From contig CALWZC010000001.1 of assembly GCA_944385935.1 (NCBI GenBank), forward strand, positions 124,001 to 188,000: 64,000 bases of DNA, in the 5' to 3' direction. Made by a program: the position numbers and the translations under genes. This DNA is from an uncultured Anaerofilum sp. (lineage in GTDB: Bacteria > Bacillota > Clostridia > Oscillospirales > Ruminococcaceae). Of the stretch, positions 26,735-35,216 are shown one piece after another (positions within the stretch are counted from its first letter, which is position 1; each line of letters starts with the position of its first letter). The notes beneath the pieces are model-generated. The model saw nothing but the letters and a program-made list of their open reading frames with translations. It made no database searches and was not told the DNA's origin.

Positions 26735-28171
26735 TCAATATGCCTTACCCCAGTATACCATGGTCTTTGCAGGCTTTCCACAGCAGGGGCAAACATCCCC
26801 GATAACTTCCTGTTCAAAGGGCATACAACGGCTGGACAAGCCTGCTTCTTCTTTCATCTTTTCCTCACAGACTTGGTCACCACACCACATAGTCTTGATG
26901 TAACCATTGTTTTCAGAAGCCAATTTGATAACCTCTTCCATGGTAGTGGCACTAAAGGTACGATTTTCACGGTTATTCAGTGCACGCTGGAAGATGCCTT
27001 GTGCCAAAGCGTCCAACTGCTGAGGAATTGCACTCTCCAAATCATCCAAACTAGTGAAGGTCTTTTCCCGATTGTCACGGCGAACCAATACACACTGGTT
27101 TTTCTCAATGTCCTTGGGGCCAATTTCCAATCGCAGGGGAACACCCTTCATTTCCCATTGGGCAAACTTCCAGCCGGGGCTGTTGTCGGAAGCATCCAGT
27201 TTTACACGGCAGAATTTGCTCAAACGCTGGGCAAGTTCCTCTGCCTTTTCCATTACGCCGGGCTTGTGGGAAGCAACAGGCACAATAACCACCTGATAGG
27301 GAGCAATAGCAGGAGGCAAAATCAAGCCCTCATCATCGCCATGGGTCATGATAATAGCACCAACCAAACGGGTAGAAACACCCCAACTTGTCTGGAAAGG
27401 ATGTTGTAAGGTGTTGTCACGGCCTGCAAACTGCACACCAAAAGCCTTAGAGAATCCATCTCCAAAATAGTGGCTGGTTCCGCTTTGCAGTGCCTTTCCG
27501 TCGTGCATCATTGCCTCAATGGTATAGGTTGCCTCTGCGCCGGCAAATTTCTCCTTATCGGTCTTTTTGCCCTTTACCACGGGAATCATCAAATATTTTT
27601 CACACAGCTCTGCATAGGTGTTCAACTGTTGCTCGGTTTCTTCAATGGCCTCCTGTGCAGTTTCATGGATGGTGTGGCCCTCTTGCCACCAGAATTCCCG
27701 GCTGCGCAGGAAAGGACGGGTGGTTTTTTCCCACCGAACCACACTACACCATTGGTTGTACTTCATAGGCAGGTCACGCCAAGAATGCAACACATGAGCA
27801 AAGTGGTCACAGAACAGGGTTTCGCTAGTAGGACGAACACACAGCCTGTCCTCTAGCTTTTCCTCTCCGCCATGGGTAACCCATGCCACCTCGGGAGCAA
27901 AGCCCTCTACATGGTCTTTTTCCTTTTGTAGCAGGCTTTCAGGAATAAACAAAGGCATAGCAACATTTTCGTGGCCAGTCTTTTTAAACATCCCATCCAA
28001 AATATGGGTAATATTTTCCCAAATGGCATAGCCATAGGGACGCAAAATAACGCAGCCTTTTACAGTGGAATAGTCCACAAGCTCTGCTTTCAAACAAATA
28101 TCGGTGTACCATTGTGCGAAATCTTCATCAATGGGAGTGATGGCCTCTACCATCTTCTTTTTATCGCTCAT
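26735..28171 (-). CDS. proS: Prolyl-tRNA synthetase (short, archaeal/eukaryote-like type)
   Basis: 478 residues from the ATG at 28171. Another ATG at 28183 directly abuts GGAGG and is too close to it. Class II motifs: motif 2 region [24 protein letters not shown] then [22 protein letters not shown], motif 3 [17 protein letters not shown]. An anticodon-binding domain follows, then a C-terminal zinc-binding-like part with Cys (CGDQVC, CPCCGK) ending in the KAY carboxyl terminus typical of this ProS type, which lacks the bacterial editing insert. It charges tRNA-Pro. Its leader contains competing hairpins (28233-28320). Confidence 0.96.
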   Translation of the reverse strand: MSDKKKMVEAITPIDEDFAQWYTDICLKAELVDYSTVKGCVILRPYGYAIWENITHILDGMFKKTGHENVAMPLFIPESLLQKEKDHVEGFAPEVAWVTHGGEEKLEDRLCVRPTSETLFCDHFAHVLHSWRDLPMKYNQWCSVVRWEKTTRPFLRSREFWWQEGHTIHETAQEAIEETEQQLNTYAELCEKYLMIPVVKGKKTDKEKFAGAEATYTIEAMMHDGKALQSGTSHYFGDGFSKAFGVQFAGRDNTLQHPFQTSWGVSTRLVGAIIMTHGDDEGLILPPAIAPYQVVIVPVASHKPGVMEKAEELAQRLSKFCRVKLDASDNSPGWKFAQWEMKGVPLRLEIGPKDIEKNQCVLVRRDNREKTFTSLDDLESAIPQQLDALAQGIFQRALNNRENRTFSATTMEEVIKLASENNGYIKTMWCGDQVCEEKMKEEAGLSSRCMPFEQEVIGDVCPCCGKPAKTMVYWGKAY

Positions 28172-28232
28172 TGTATTTTTCATCCTCCGTTTCTCGGCAG
28201 GGAATCCCTACCGTAAAAAACAGCCCCCACAA

Positions 28233-28320
28233 CAAGGTGTTTGCATAAAAAAACAAAATCGCCTTGTGTTCCGCAGACAACCACCCTTTTGTCTGTGTAG
28301 CCATCTGCGGAAACACCTTG
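28233..28320 (-). promoter_or_regulatory. Structured proS leader with mutually exclusive hairpins
   Basis: Minus strand. Segment A (CAAGGTGTTT, 28320-28311, continuing into CCGCAGA, 28310-28304) can pair with TCTGCGGAACAC (28277-28266) to make a terminator-like stem followed by GATTTTGTTTTTTT. The same CAAGGTGTTT can instead pair perfectly with AAACACCTTG (28242-28233). CAGACAA/TTGTCTG (28295-28289 with 28280-28274) is a third option. The first fold also ends the acpP transcript. It may be only a terminator; the alternative pairing suggests attenuation. Confidence 0.55.
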
Positions 28321-28375
28321 CCATTTTGTGCCTTAGACAAACCCCTGCAATGGGAGCTGTGCAAATGCCTTTGCT

Positions 28376-28606
28376 TTAGCTGTTTTCCTCGACATAGCGA
28401 ACAACATCCCCAACGGTGCGCAGGTTCTCTACCTCTTCGTCTGGGATTTCTACGCCAAACTCATCCTCAAGGCTCATTACCATATCAACAATATCCAAGC
28501 TGTCGGCCTCAAAGTCCTCCATGATATTGCTGTCCATAGTGATTTTGTCCTCTTCGATATCCAGCTGTTCAGCCAGCACTGCACGAATGCGCTCAAAAAC
28601 GTCCAT
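28376..28606 (-). CDS. acpP: Acyl carrier protein
   Basis: 76 residues, acidic, the standard ACP length. The phosphopantetheine attachment Ser is in EADSLDIVDMVM near residue 36. It carries growing acyl chains in type II fatty acid synthesis in the cytoplasm. The ATG at 28606 follows GAGGAGAG. No other fatty acid synthesis gene is adjacent, which is unusual since acpP often sits by fab genes. It has its own consensus promoter. Confidence 0.96.
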   Translation of the reverse strand: MDVFERIRAVLAEQLDIEEDKITMDSNIMEDFEADSLDIVDMVMSLEDEFGVEIPDEEVENLRTVGDVVRYVEENS

Positions 28607-28644
28607 TGAAACTACTCTCCTCTTGTGGATTGATAACTATAACT

Positions 28645-28673
28645 TTTATAGCTTTTTTTAAACCACTTGTCAA
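28645..28673 (-). promoter_or_regulatory. Promoter of acpP
   Basis: On the minus strand TTGACA (28673-28668) and TATAAA (28650-28645) with a 17-bp spacer, 39 nt upstream of the start codon. Confidence 0.85.
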
Positions 28674-28747
28674 GGGGCAGAAAGAAAAAATTTCCTTTTA
28701 GGGCGCATTCTGCCCATAAAAAGCCTTTTTATCATAGAAATGCCCCC

Positions 28748-28776
28748 TTGTGGCAGCCCATACAGTTGAGTATAAT
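28748..28776 (+). promoter_or_regulatory. Promoter of dapF
   Basis: TTGTGG at 28748-28753 and TATAAT at 28771-28776 with a 17-bp spacer, 35 nt before the dapF start. Confidence 0.75.
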
Positions 28777-28810
28777 AAAGGTACAGCATTCTTTACAAAG
28801 GAGCAACAAT

Positions 28811-29635
28811 ATGGAAATCCATTTTACAAAAATGCAGGGCTGTGGCAACGACTATCTATATGTGGACTGTCGAGATGAGCTGCCCCAACAGCTTGTGGAA
28901 GCCATTCCTTTTTTGTCCCATCGCAACTTTGGTGTAGGTGGGGATGGCGTTATCTGCATTTGTTCTTCCCAACAGGCAGATGCTACCATGCGTATGTTCA
29001 ACGCTGATGGAAGTGAAGGCAAAATGTGTGGCAATGGCATTCGTTGTGTAGCGCAATGGCTATATGAACATGGTATGAAACTGGACACTATCACCATCGA
29101 AACCCTGTCTGGACGAAAAACCCTTCACAGAATGGGGGAAGGAATGTGGCAAGTGGATATGGGAAAAGCCAATCTTTCTCCAAAAAGTTTGCCTGCTGTG
29201 GGCTTTGCAGAAGGGCAAGCAGTACATCCACTGGATGCAGCCTCAAAACAATGGCAGGTGACACTGGTTAGTATGGGCAATCCACATTGTGTGGTACAGG
29301 TGGAGGATACCAAACAACTGCCATTGCCTACACTGGGGCCTGCTTTTGAGCACCATCCAGCTTTTCCCGAGGGAGTGAATACCGAGTTTATTCGTCAGGT
29401 TTCCCCCACAAAGCTGGAAATGCGTGTATGGGAGAGAGGCAGCGGAGAAACTCTTGCTTGTGGAACAGGAGCTTGTGCCGCCGCTGCTGCCTTTGTGGCA
29501 AGGGGATTGTGTCCCAAAAACACAGATATTACAGTTCAACTGTTGGGCGGAGAGTTGAAAATTTGTGTCACTGACCAAACTGTGTGGATGACTGGCCCTG
29601 CTGTTTCTGTGTTTGAAGGAACCGTGCAAATATAA
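28811..29635 (+). CDS. dapF: Diaminopimelate epimerase
   Basis: 274 residues from the ATG at 28811, behind AAAGGAGCAACAAT; an upstream in-frame extension has no ribosome site. It converts LL- to meso-diaminopimelate, the lysine precursor and peptidoglycan cross-link residue. The two active-site Cys are in MCGNGIRC (near residue 76) and ACGTGACAAAAAF (near residue 219). FTKMQGCGNDY and the GNPHCVV strand are also family marks. Its length is normal. It is followed after 44 nt by galM, possibly cotranscribed. Confidence 0.96.
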   Translation: MEIHFTKMQGCGNDYLYVDCRDELPQQLVEAIPFLSHRNFGVGGDGVICICSSQQADATMRMFNADGSEGKMCGNGIRCVAQWLYEHGMKLDTITIETLSGRKTLHRMGEGMWQVDMGKANLSPKSLPAVGFAEGQAVHPLDAASKQWQVTLVSMGNPHCVVQVEDTKQLPLPTLGPAFEHHPAFPEGVNTEFIRQVSPTKLEMRVWERGSGETLACGTGACAAAAAFVARGLCPKNTDITVQLLGGELKICVTDQTVWMTGPAVSVFEGTVQI

Positions 29636-29679
29636 CATAACTAAACCAAAAATGGATTTGTAGAAAGAAGGCTCTTTTT

Positions 29680-30723
29680 ATGGTAACAAAACAGCTTTAT
29701 GGAACCACCAGTACAGGACAGCCAGTGTATAGCTATTTGCTAACCAATGCCCAGAATACACAAATTTTGCTAATCGAATATGGTTGCCGCATTGTAAAAT
29801 GGATGGTGCCCAATCAAGAAGGCAAAGCCACAGATATTGTTCTGGGTTGCAAAGATTTGGCAGGCTATGAAAAGGACAGCTTTTTTCTGGGCAGCTTTGT
29901 GGGACGATTTGCCAACCGTATAGAAAAGGCACAATTTGAACTGGATGGCAAAACCTACACACTCTCTGCAAACAATGGCCCCAACCATAACCATGGTGTA
30001 TGGCACCAAAAGGTATTTGCAGGGCATATTTTGCCGGAAAACGGAGTAGAATTTTGTTACACCAGCCCTGACGGAGAGGATGGTTTTCCCGGCAATGTAG
30101 AGGTATCTGTACGCTGTATTCTCACAGAGGAAAATCAACTGATTTTGGATTATACAGCCACCAGCGATGGTGCTACCCCCATCAATCTGACCAATCATAG
30201 CTATTTTAATTTGGATGGCCCAGAAAGCGAAAGTGTATTGAATCACCAGTTGCAGCTTTGGGCAGACCATTACACCCCATCGGATGCCAACTCTTGCCCC
30301 TTTGGGACAGTGGAACCTGTAACAGGTACCCCCATGGATTTTAGCACGCTACATACCATTGGAGAGCAGATTGACCAGCCTTTCCAACAACTGGAATGGG
30401 GAAAAGGCTATGACCACAACTATGTGGTAAACCGTACAGAAGAAAAGCAACTTGCAAAAGCTGCCTATCTAAAAGGAGAAAAAAGCGGTATCTGGCTAGA
30501 ATGTTACACCACTCAGCCGGGAATGCAGCTATACACAGCCAACTGGTTGCAAGAGGAGGGAATTTCCAAAGAAGGATTTACCCATGGTGAACGAAAAGCA
30601 GTGTGCTTAGAAACCCAAAATTTCCCCTGTGCGCCTAACCGTCCGCAGTTTCCCGATTCTATTTTGCGTCCGGGGAAATTGCTTCGACAAACTACCATGT
30701 ATGCCTTTGGCTGTGAAAACTAA
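29680..30723 (+). CDS. galM: Aldose 1-epimerase
   Basis: 347 residues, normal length for galactose mutarotase. It interconverts alpha and beta anomers of aldoses. The catalytic His and acid/base are seen as NHNHGVWH near residue 105, LTNHSYFNLDG near residue 170, and CLETQNFPCAPNRP near residue 308 with the catalytic Glu. FVGRFANRIEKAQF is the family substrate loop. The ATG at 29680 follows AGAAAGAAGG, a fair ribosome site. It complements galE at 14513 for galactose metabolism, though the genes are far apart. Confidence 0.94.
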   Translation: MVTKQLYGTTSTGQPVYSYLLTNAQNTQILLIEYGCRIVKWMVPNQEGKATDIVLGCKDLAGYEKDSFFLGSFVGRFANRIEKAQFELDGKTYTLSANNGPNHNHGVWHQKVFAGHILPENGVEFCYTSPDGEDGFPGNVEVSVRCILTEENQLILDYTATSDGATPINLTNHSYFNLDGPESESVLNHQLQLWADHYTPSDANSCPFGTVEPVTGTPMDFSTLHTIGEQIDQPFQQLEWGKGYDHNYVVNRTEEKQLAKAAYLKGEKSGIWLECYTTQPGMQLYTANWLQEEGISKEGFTHGERKAVCLETQNFPCAPNRPQFPDSILRPGKLLRQTTMYAFGCEN

Positions 30724-30750
30724 TGTTACTTGCTGAAAGGAGCGATTGTC

Positions 30751-31158
30751 ATGGAAGAACTTATGCAATTTTTAAAGGAAAATCCTGTGTTTTATTTTGC
30801 CACAGTAGAGGGTTATCTGCCCCGTGTGCGGCCTTTTGGATTTGCTATGGAATACAATGGTCGGCTATACTTCGCCATTGGCAAGCACAAAGCCGCCTAT
30901 AAACAAATTCTGGACAACACCAACATTGAGGTATGTACTGCAAACAGCAAAGGGGAATGGATTCGTATTCGTGGCACAGTGGACTTTGACAACAGCCCAG
31001 AAGTGCAGGAAAAAGCCTTTGCCTATATGCCCCAACTAAAGGAGCTGTATGCCCCTGAAACAGGCAAAAAACTTGCTATGGTATATATGGACCGTATTAG
31101 TGCCCGTTTGTTCTCTATGGATGGCACAGAAAAAGAGTTGTACCGTCAGGGAATGTAA
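30751..31158 (+). CDS. Pyridoxamine 5'-phosphate oxidase-like (split-barrel FMN-binding) protein
   Basis: 135 residues from the ATG at 30751, behind GAAAGGAGCGA; the frame opens earlier at 30730 without a signal. Residues ~9-80 match the split-barrel flavin-binding fold: VFYFATVEGYLPRVRPFGFAMEYNGRLYFAI is split over the first strands, with KHKAAYKQIL after it. Members of this family bind FMN or related cofactors; many have unknown substrates. It probably is not a true PdxH, since it is short and lacks the C-terminal dimer segment. It lies 27 nt after galM and ends the transcription unit. Confidence 0.82.
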   Translation: MEELMQFLKENPVFYFATVEGYLPRVRPFGFAMEYNGRLYFAIGKHKAAYKQILDNTNIEVCTANSKGEWIRIRGTVDFDNSPEVQEKAFAYMPQLKELYAPETGKKLAMVYMDRISARLFSMDGTEKELYRQGM

Positions 31159-31183
31159 TAGAATTTAGAATATACATGGATAG

Positions 31184-31222
31184 AAAAAGAGGGAGAAATT
31201 TTACTTTCTCCCTCTTTTTTAT
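31184..31222. terminator. Bidirectional terminator between the PNPOx-like gene and gpmI
   Basis: A perfect 15-bp stem (31184-31198 with 31205-31219) has A5 on one side and T6 on the other, serving both convergent genes. Confidence 0.93.
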
Positions 31223-31237
31223 ACTCTCTATGGAGTT

Positions 31238-32761
31238 TTATTCAATAATGCTCTTTCCGGTCATTTCGGAAGGTTGCTCCAAGCCCATCAGCTTCAGCAT
31301 GGTGGGAGCAATATCTGCCAAAACGCCGCCCTCACGCAGGGTTACATCTCCAGCACCTGCAACCAAGAAGGGAACAGGGTTGGTGGTGTGTGCAGTGAAG
31401 GGATGCTCTGGGTCTGGGTCATACATTTGGTCAGCGTTGCCATGGTCAGCGGTGAGCAGAACTTTACCACCTGCTGCCAGTACAGCGTCAATTACTTTGC
31501 CAGCACACTGGTCAACAGCTTCAACAGCTTTGACTGCTGCATCAAATACACCGGTGTGACCAACCATATCGCAGTTTGCAAAGTTCAAGATGATAACATC
31601 ATACTTGCCGCTTTCAATGCGCTTTACGCACTCGTCAGCTACCAAGAAAGCACTCATTTCGGGCTGCATATCATAGGTTGCAACCTTGGGGCTGTTAATA
31701 AGAGCACGGTCCTCGCCCTCAAAGGGAGCCTCTACGCCACCATTGAAGAAAAATGTTACATGAGCATATTTCTCGGTTTCAGCAATGCGCAGCTGAGTTT
31801 TGCCGCACTTAGCTAGATACTCGCCCATAACATTGGTCAACTCTTGGGGTTTGAAAGCAACCTCTACATTGGGCATAGTTGCATCATACTGGGTGAAGCA
31901 AACATAATGTACAGGGAAACGACCGTTGCGACGCTCAAAGCCGCTGAACTCGTCATCTACAAAGGTACGGGTAATTTCACGGGCACGGTCAGGACGGAAG
32001 TTGAAGAAGATAAGGCTGTCGCCCTCGCTTACACGGCCACCTTGGCAGGTAACAGCAGGTACAACGAACTCATCGGTAACGCCGTCAGCATAGCTTTTTT
32101 CCATTACTTCAACAGGGGTGCCAGTTGCGCCCTCGCCGTATACCATGGCAGCATATGCCTTCTCAACACGCTCCCAGCGGTTGTCACGGTCCATTGCATA
32201 GTAGCGGCCGGAAACGGTAGCAATTTTGCCTACACCAATTTCCTGCATTTTCTGCTCCAACTCTACAATGAAATCCTTACCAGAGGAGGGAGGTACATCA
32301 CGGCCGTCCATGATAGCATGTACATATACTTCAGTCAGACCCATGCGCTTTGCCATCTCCAGCAAACCATACAGATGGGTGTTGTGGCTGTGAACGCCAC
32401 CGCTAGACAGCAAGCCTACCAAATGCAAAGCCTTGTTGCTGTTCTTTGCGGATTCCATAGCAGACTTCAAAGCGGCATTCTCAAAGAAATCGCCATCCTG
32501 AATTGCTTTAGTGATACGGGTCAACTCTTGGTATACAATGCGGCCTGCGCCAATATTGGTGTGGCCAACCTCACTGTTGCCCATCTGTCCATCAGGCAAA
32601 CCAACATCCATACCAGAAGCGCCGATGGTGGTGTAGGGATAGCTTGCAAAAAGTTTATCCAGATTGGGGGTGTTAGCAGCTACGATTGCATTGCCATAGG
32701 TCTGGCCGGGAACCCAGCCGAAACCATCCAGAATACAGAGCATTAAAGGAGTTTTTGCCAT
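31238..32761 (-). CDS. gpmI: 2,3-bisphosphoglycerate-independent phosphoglycerate mutase
   Basis: 507 residues, the usual ~510. It interconverts 3- and 2-phosphoglycerate using two manganese ions and a phosphoserine intermediate. The N-terminus LMLCILDGFG carries the metal-binding Asp, and the catalytic Ser is in QMGNSEVGHTNIGAGR near residue 61. Further metal ligands are in FANCDMVGHTG and LTADHGNADQM. The ATG at 32761 follows AAAGGAACTG. It lies downstream of tpiA but is separated by a terminator and has its own promoter. Confidence 0.97.
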   Translation of the reverse strand: MAKTPLMLCILDGFGWVPGQTYGNAIVAANTPNLDKLFASYPYTTIGASGMDVGLPDGQMGNSEVGHTNIGAGRIVYQELTRITKAIQDGDFFENAALKSAMESAKNSNKALHLVGLLSSGGVHSHNTHLYGLLEMAKRMGLTEVYVHAIMDGRDVPPSSGKDFIVELEQKMQEIGVGKIATVSGRYYAMDRDNRWERVEKAYAAMVYGEGATGTPVEVMEKSYADGVTDEFVVPAVTCQGGRVSEGDSLIFFNFRPDRAREITRTFVDDEFSGFERRNGRFPVHYVCFTQYDATMPNVEVAFKPQELTNVMGEYLAKCGKTQLRIAETEKYAHVTFFFNGGVEAPFEGEDRALINSPKVATYDMQPEMSAFLVADECVKRIESGKYDVIILNFANCDMVGHTGVFDAAVKAVEAVDQCAGKVIDAVLAAGGKVLLTADHGNADQMYDPDPEHPFTAHTTNPVPFLVAGAGDVTLREGGVLADIAPTMLKLMGLEQPSEMTGKSIIE

Positions 32762-32809
32762 AATTTCAGTTCCTTTCTATCCGTGGGCAGCAAATTCTGC
32801 CGGACTGTG

Positions 32810-32841
32810 TATGTTGGTGTATGGAAGGTATCTCCAACATA
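32810..32841. repeat. Inverted repeat in the gpmI leader
   Basis: TATGTTGG (32810-32817) and CCAACATA (32834-32841) form an 8-bp inverted repeat with a 16-nt loop, directly downstream of the gpmI -10. It may be an operator or leader hairpin. Confidence 0.45.
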
Positions 32842-32844
32842 TCT

Positions 32845-32872
32845 ATTATACAAAATTGAAAAAATTTTGCAA
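32845..32872 (-). promoter_or_regulatory. Promoter of gpmI
   Basis: On the minus strand TTGCAA (32872-32867) and TATAAT (32850-32845) with a 16-bp spacer. Confidence 0.7.
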
Positions 32873-32873
32873 C

Positions 32874-32925
32874 AAAAAGGGCGTTTCCGCCATTGCCTGC
32901 TCAAAGGCAAAACGGATAAACGCCC
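32874..32925 (-). terminator. Terminator of the pgk-tpiA unit
   Basis: A stem of GGGCGTTT with AAACGCCC (32925-32918 with 32886-32879), extended inside by further pairs, is followed on the minus strand by TTTTTGTTG. Confidence 0.85.
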
Positions 32926-32938
32926 CTAAAGCAACAGC

Positions 32939-33706
32939 TTATTTGCTTGCAGCCTTTACGATGGTGCCAAAATCGGCAGCCTTCAGAGAAGCACCGCCAA
33001 TCAGACCGCCATCAACATCCAGCTTGCCCAGCAGCTCATCAGCGTTGCCAGCGTTCATGCTGCCGCCGTATTGGATGGTGGAAGCCTCAGCAACTGCCTC
33101 GCCATACAGTTCGCCCAGCAGCTTGCGGATAGCAGCACAAACCTCTTGGGCTTGGTCTGCGGTTGCAGTGCGGCCGGTGCCGATTGCCCAAACAGGTTCA
33201 TAAGCGATGATAACACGGCTCATTTCCTCAGCAGTTACATTTTGCAGAGCAATTTTGGTCTGCATACGAACCAATTCCTCGGTAACACCCTGCTCACGCT
33301 GTGACAAACTCTCGCCAACACAAACGATAACCTTCAAACCAGCCTCCAAAGCAGCTTTGGTGCGCTTGTTTACGGTTTCGTCGGTTTCAGCAAAGTACTG
33401 GCGACGCTCGGAATGGCCGGTGATAACATACTCAACGCCCAAATCTACCAGCATATCTGCGCTGATTTCACCAGTGAAAGCACCACTTTTCTCAAAATGT
33501 ACATTCTCTGCACCTACATGGATGTTGGTGCCTTTGGTCTTTTCTACAGCAGCAGCCAAGCTGGTGTAGGGAGTACAGATAACAACTTCACAGTCAGCAC
33601 CCTCTACAGCAGGAATCAACTGGTCGATAAGAGCAACAGCCTCAGTAGCAGTTTTGTTCATTTTCCAGTTGCCAGCGATTACGGTTTTACGCACACTCTT
33701 TTTCAT
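32939..33706 (-). CDS. tpiA: Triosephosphate isomerase
   Basis: 255 residues from the ATG at 33706; an ATG at 33715 is too close to GAGAGGA. It interconverts glyceraldehyde 3-phosphate and dihydroxyacetone phosphate. Active-site residues are clear: AGNWKMNKT with the catalytic Lys near residue 14, VITGHSERR with His, and [11 protein letters not shown] with the catalytic Glu, followed by the flexible loop. [10 protein letters not shown] is the phosphate-binding part. It lies 89 nt after pgk, separated by a hairpin without a T tract. Confidence 0.97.
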   Translation of the reverse strand: MKKSVRKTVIAGNWKMNKTATEAVALIDQLIPAVEGADCEVVICTPYTSLAAAVEKTKGTNIHVGAENVHFEKSGAFTGEISADMLVDLGVEYVITGHSERRQYFAETDETVNKRTKAALEAGLKVIVCVGESLSQREQGVTEELVRMQTKIALQNVTAEEMSRVIIAYEPVWAIGTGRTATADQAQEVCAAIRKLLGELYGEAVAEASTIQYGGSMNAGNADELLGKLDVDGGLIGGASLKAADFGTIVKAASK

Positions 33707-33753
33707 TGGAAACATTCCTCTCTGTCAAAAAATGAAAATGGTCTGTTTACAAG

Positions 33754-33781
33754 ACCAGCGGCCCCACAAAAAGGCCGCTGG
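33754..33781 (-). other. Hairpin between pgk and tpiA
   Basis: A perfect 9-bp G/C-rich stem (CCAGCGGCC with GGCCGCTGG) lies in the 89-nt gap. On the minus strand it is followed by TCTTGT, too poor in T for a strong terminator, so it may set mRNA ends and stability between the two genes. Confidence 0.6.
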
Positions 33782-33795
33782 AGGGGAAACAAAAA

Positions 33796-35007
33796 TTAGG
33801 AATTCTGGATGCAAGCAATGCCGGGCAGCTCTTTGCCTTCCAAGTACTCCAAGGAAGCACCACCACCGGTGGAAATGTGGGTCATCTTGTCTGCATAGCC
33901 CAACTGCATTACAGCAGCAGCGGAGTCACCGCCACCGATAACGGTGGTAGCATCTGCCTCAGCCATTGCCTTAGCAACAGCCAAAGTACCAGCAGCCAAA
34001 ACGGGGTTCTCAAATACACCCATGGGGCCGTTCCAAACAACGGTTTTAGCAGCCTTTACAGCCTCAGCAAACAGAGCCTCGGTCTTGGGGCCAATGTCCA
34101 GACCCATTTTGTCAGCGGGCATTGCATCAACACCAACATACTCTACAGGAATTTCTGCGTCGATGGGGTCAGGGAAGGAAGCAGCAACAGCAGTATCAAC
34201 AGGCAGCAACAGCTTTACGCCCTTTTCCTGTGCCTTTGCAACCATCTCACGGCAGTAGTCCAGCTTCTCGTCATCAACCAAGCTCTTGCCGATTTCATAG
34301 CCCTGAGCCTTCAGGAAGGTGTAAGCCATACCACCGCCGATAATCAAGGTATCAACCTTGTTCAGCAGGTTCTCGATAACATTCAGCTTGTCCGCAACCT
34401 TTGCGCCGCCCAAAATAGCAACGAAGGGACGAACAGGGTCATTTACAGCATTGCCCAAATAGCGGATTTCCTTCTCCATCAGGTAACCAACAGCGGTATC
34501 CTTGATGTAGTCGGTAACACCTGCGGTGGAGCAGTGTGCACGGTGTGCGCTGCCGAAAGCATCGTTTACATAAACATCACAAATGCTTGCCAGCTCTTGG
34601 CTGAATTCAGGCAGGTTTTTGGTTTCCTCTTTGCGGAAACGGGTGTTTTGCAGCAGAACAACATCACCATCGTTCATAGCAGCAACAGCAGCCTTTGCGT
34701 TCTCGCCAACAACGGTGTCATCATCAGCAAAAACAACATTTTTGCCCAGCAGCTCGCCCAAACGTACAGCAACAGGAGCCAAGCTGAATTTTGCCTCGGG
34801 GCCATTCTTGGGTTTGCCCAAGTGGCTGCACAAAATTACCTTGCCGCCGTTCTCAATCAACTTTTTGATGGTGGGCAGAGCAGCAACGATACGATTGTCG
34901 TTGGTGATAACGCCATCTTTCATAGGAACATTGAAGTCGCAGCGAACCAGAACGCGCTTGCCCTTTACTTCAATATCTTCAACAGTTTTTTTACCCAAAG
35001 TACTCAT
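33796..35007 (-). CDS. pgk: Phosphoglycerate kinase
   Basis: 403 residues from the ATG at 35007, behind AAAAGGAG; an ATG further upstream (35058) has no ribosome site. It makes ATP from 1,3-bisphosphoglycerate. Signatures: [14 protein letters not shown] near residue 19, [29 protein letters not shown] near residue 197, and the nucleotide loop [10 protein letters not shown] near residue 380. First gene of the minus-strand pgk-tpiA unit, with its own consensus promoter. Codon use is strongly biased, as expected for a highly expressed glycolytic gene. Confidence 0.97.
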   Translation of the reverse strand: MSTLGKKTVEDIEVKGKRVLVRCDFNVPMKDGVITNDNRIVAALPTIKKLIENGGKVILCSHLGKPKNGPEAKFSLAPVAVRLGELLGKNVVFADDDTVVGENAKAAVAAMNDGDVVLLQNTRFRKEETKNLPEFSQELASICDVYVNDAFGSAHRAHCSTAGVTDYIKDTAVGYLMEKEIRYLGNAVNDPVRPFVAILGGAKVADKLNVIENLLNKVDTLIIGGGMAYTFLKAQGYEIGKSLVDDEKLDYCREMVAKAQEKGVKLLLPVDTAVAASFPDPIDAEIPVEYVGVDAMPADKMGLDIGPKTEALFAEAVKAAKTVVWNGPMGVFENPVLAAGTLAVAKAMAEADATTVIGGGDSAAAVMQLGYADKMTHISTGGGASLEYLEGKELPGIACIQNS

Positions 35008-35075
35008 TTCAAAAAACTCCTTTTCTGCAAAATGCTTTGCATCGGATTTTGGCAGCAAAGCTGCCGATTACCTTT

Positions 35076-35104
35076 ATTATAAACAAAATATACCATTCCT
35101 GCAA
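35076..35104 (-). promoter_or_regulatory. Promoter of pgk-tpiA
   Basis: On the minus strand TTGCAG (35104-35099) and TATAAT (35081-35076) with a 17-bp spacer. A GGCAGC/GCTGCC hairpin lies in the leader at about 35051-35065. Confidence 0.82.
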
Positions 35105-35181
35105 GAGGGTGAATGACACTTTTTTAACAACTGATGAAAAGCATTGTGGGCAAAATGTAGGAGAACTTTGCCAAACTGCAC

Positions 35182-35209
35182 AAAAAAACGCCCTCCACAA
35201 GGGAAGGCG
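35182..35209 (-). terminator. Terminator of the NCS2 permease gene
   Basis: An 8-bp stem with one wobble (35209-35202 with 35096+100 region, i.e. 35196-35189) is followed on the minus strand by seven T, 8 nt after the stop codon. Confidence 0.88.
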
Positions 35210-35216
35210 GCAAAGT

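Noticed and set aside
26735-28183. proS start at ATG 28183
   Set aside because: GGAGG touches this ATG with no spacer; the ATG at 28171 is more plausible, though slightly far.
28266-28320. T-box in front of proS (AGGGTGG string on the minus strand)
   Set aside because: The string is not followed by NACC, there is no room for a stem I with a proline specifier, and no AGAGAG/GGUGAA signature is present. Kept only as competing hairpins.
31844-32746. 300-codon plus-strand frame antisense to gpmI
   Set aside because: Shadow frame; gpmI is complete on the other strand.
31238-35007. Single pgk-tpiA-gpmI operon
   Set aside because: A good terminator follows tpiA and gpmI has its own TTGCAA/TATAAT promoter, so gpmI is at least partly independent.
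33877-35082. 401-codon plus-strand frame antisense to pgk
   Set aside because: It is a shadow of the strongly codon-biased pgk gene; no ribosome site, Ser/Asn/Gln-rich low-quality protein, and the minus strand encodes a complete PGK.
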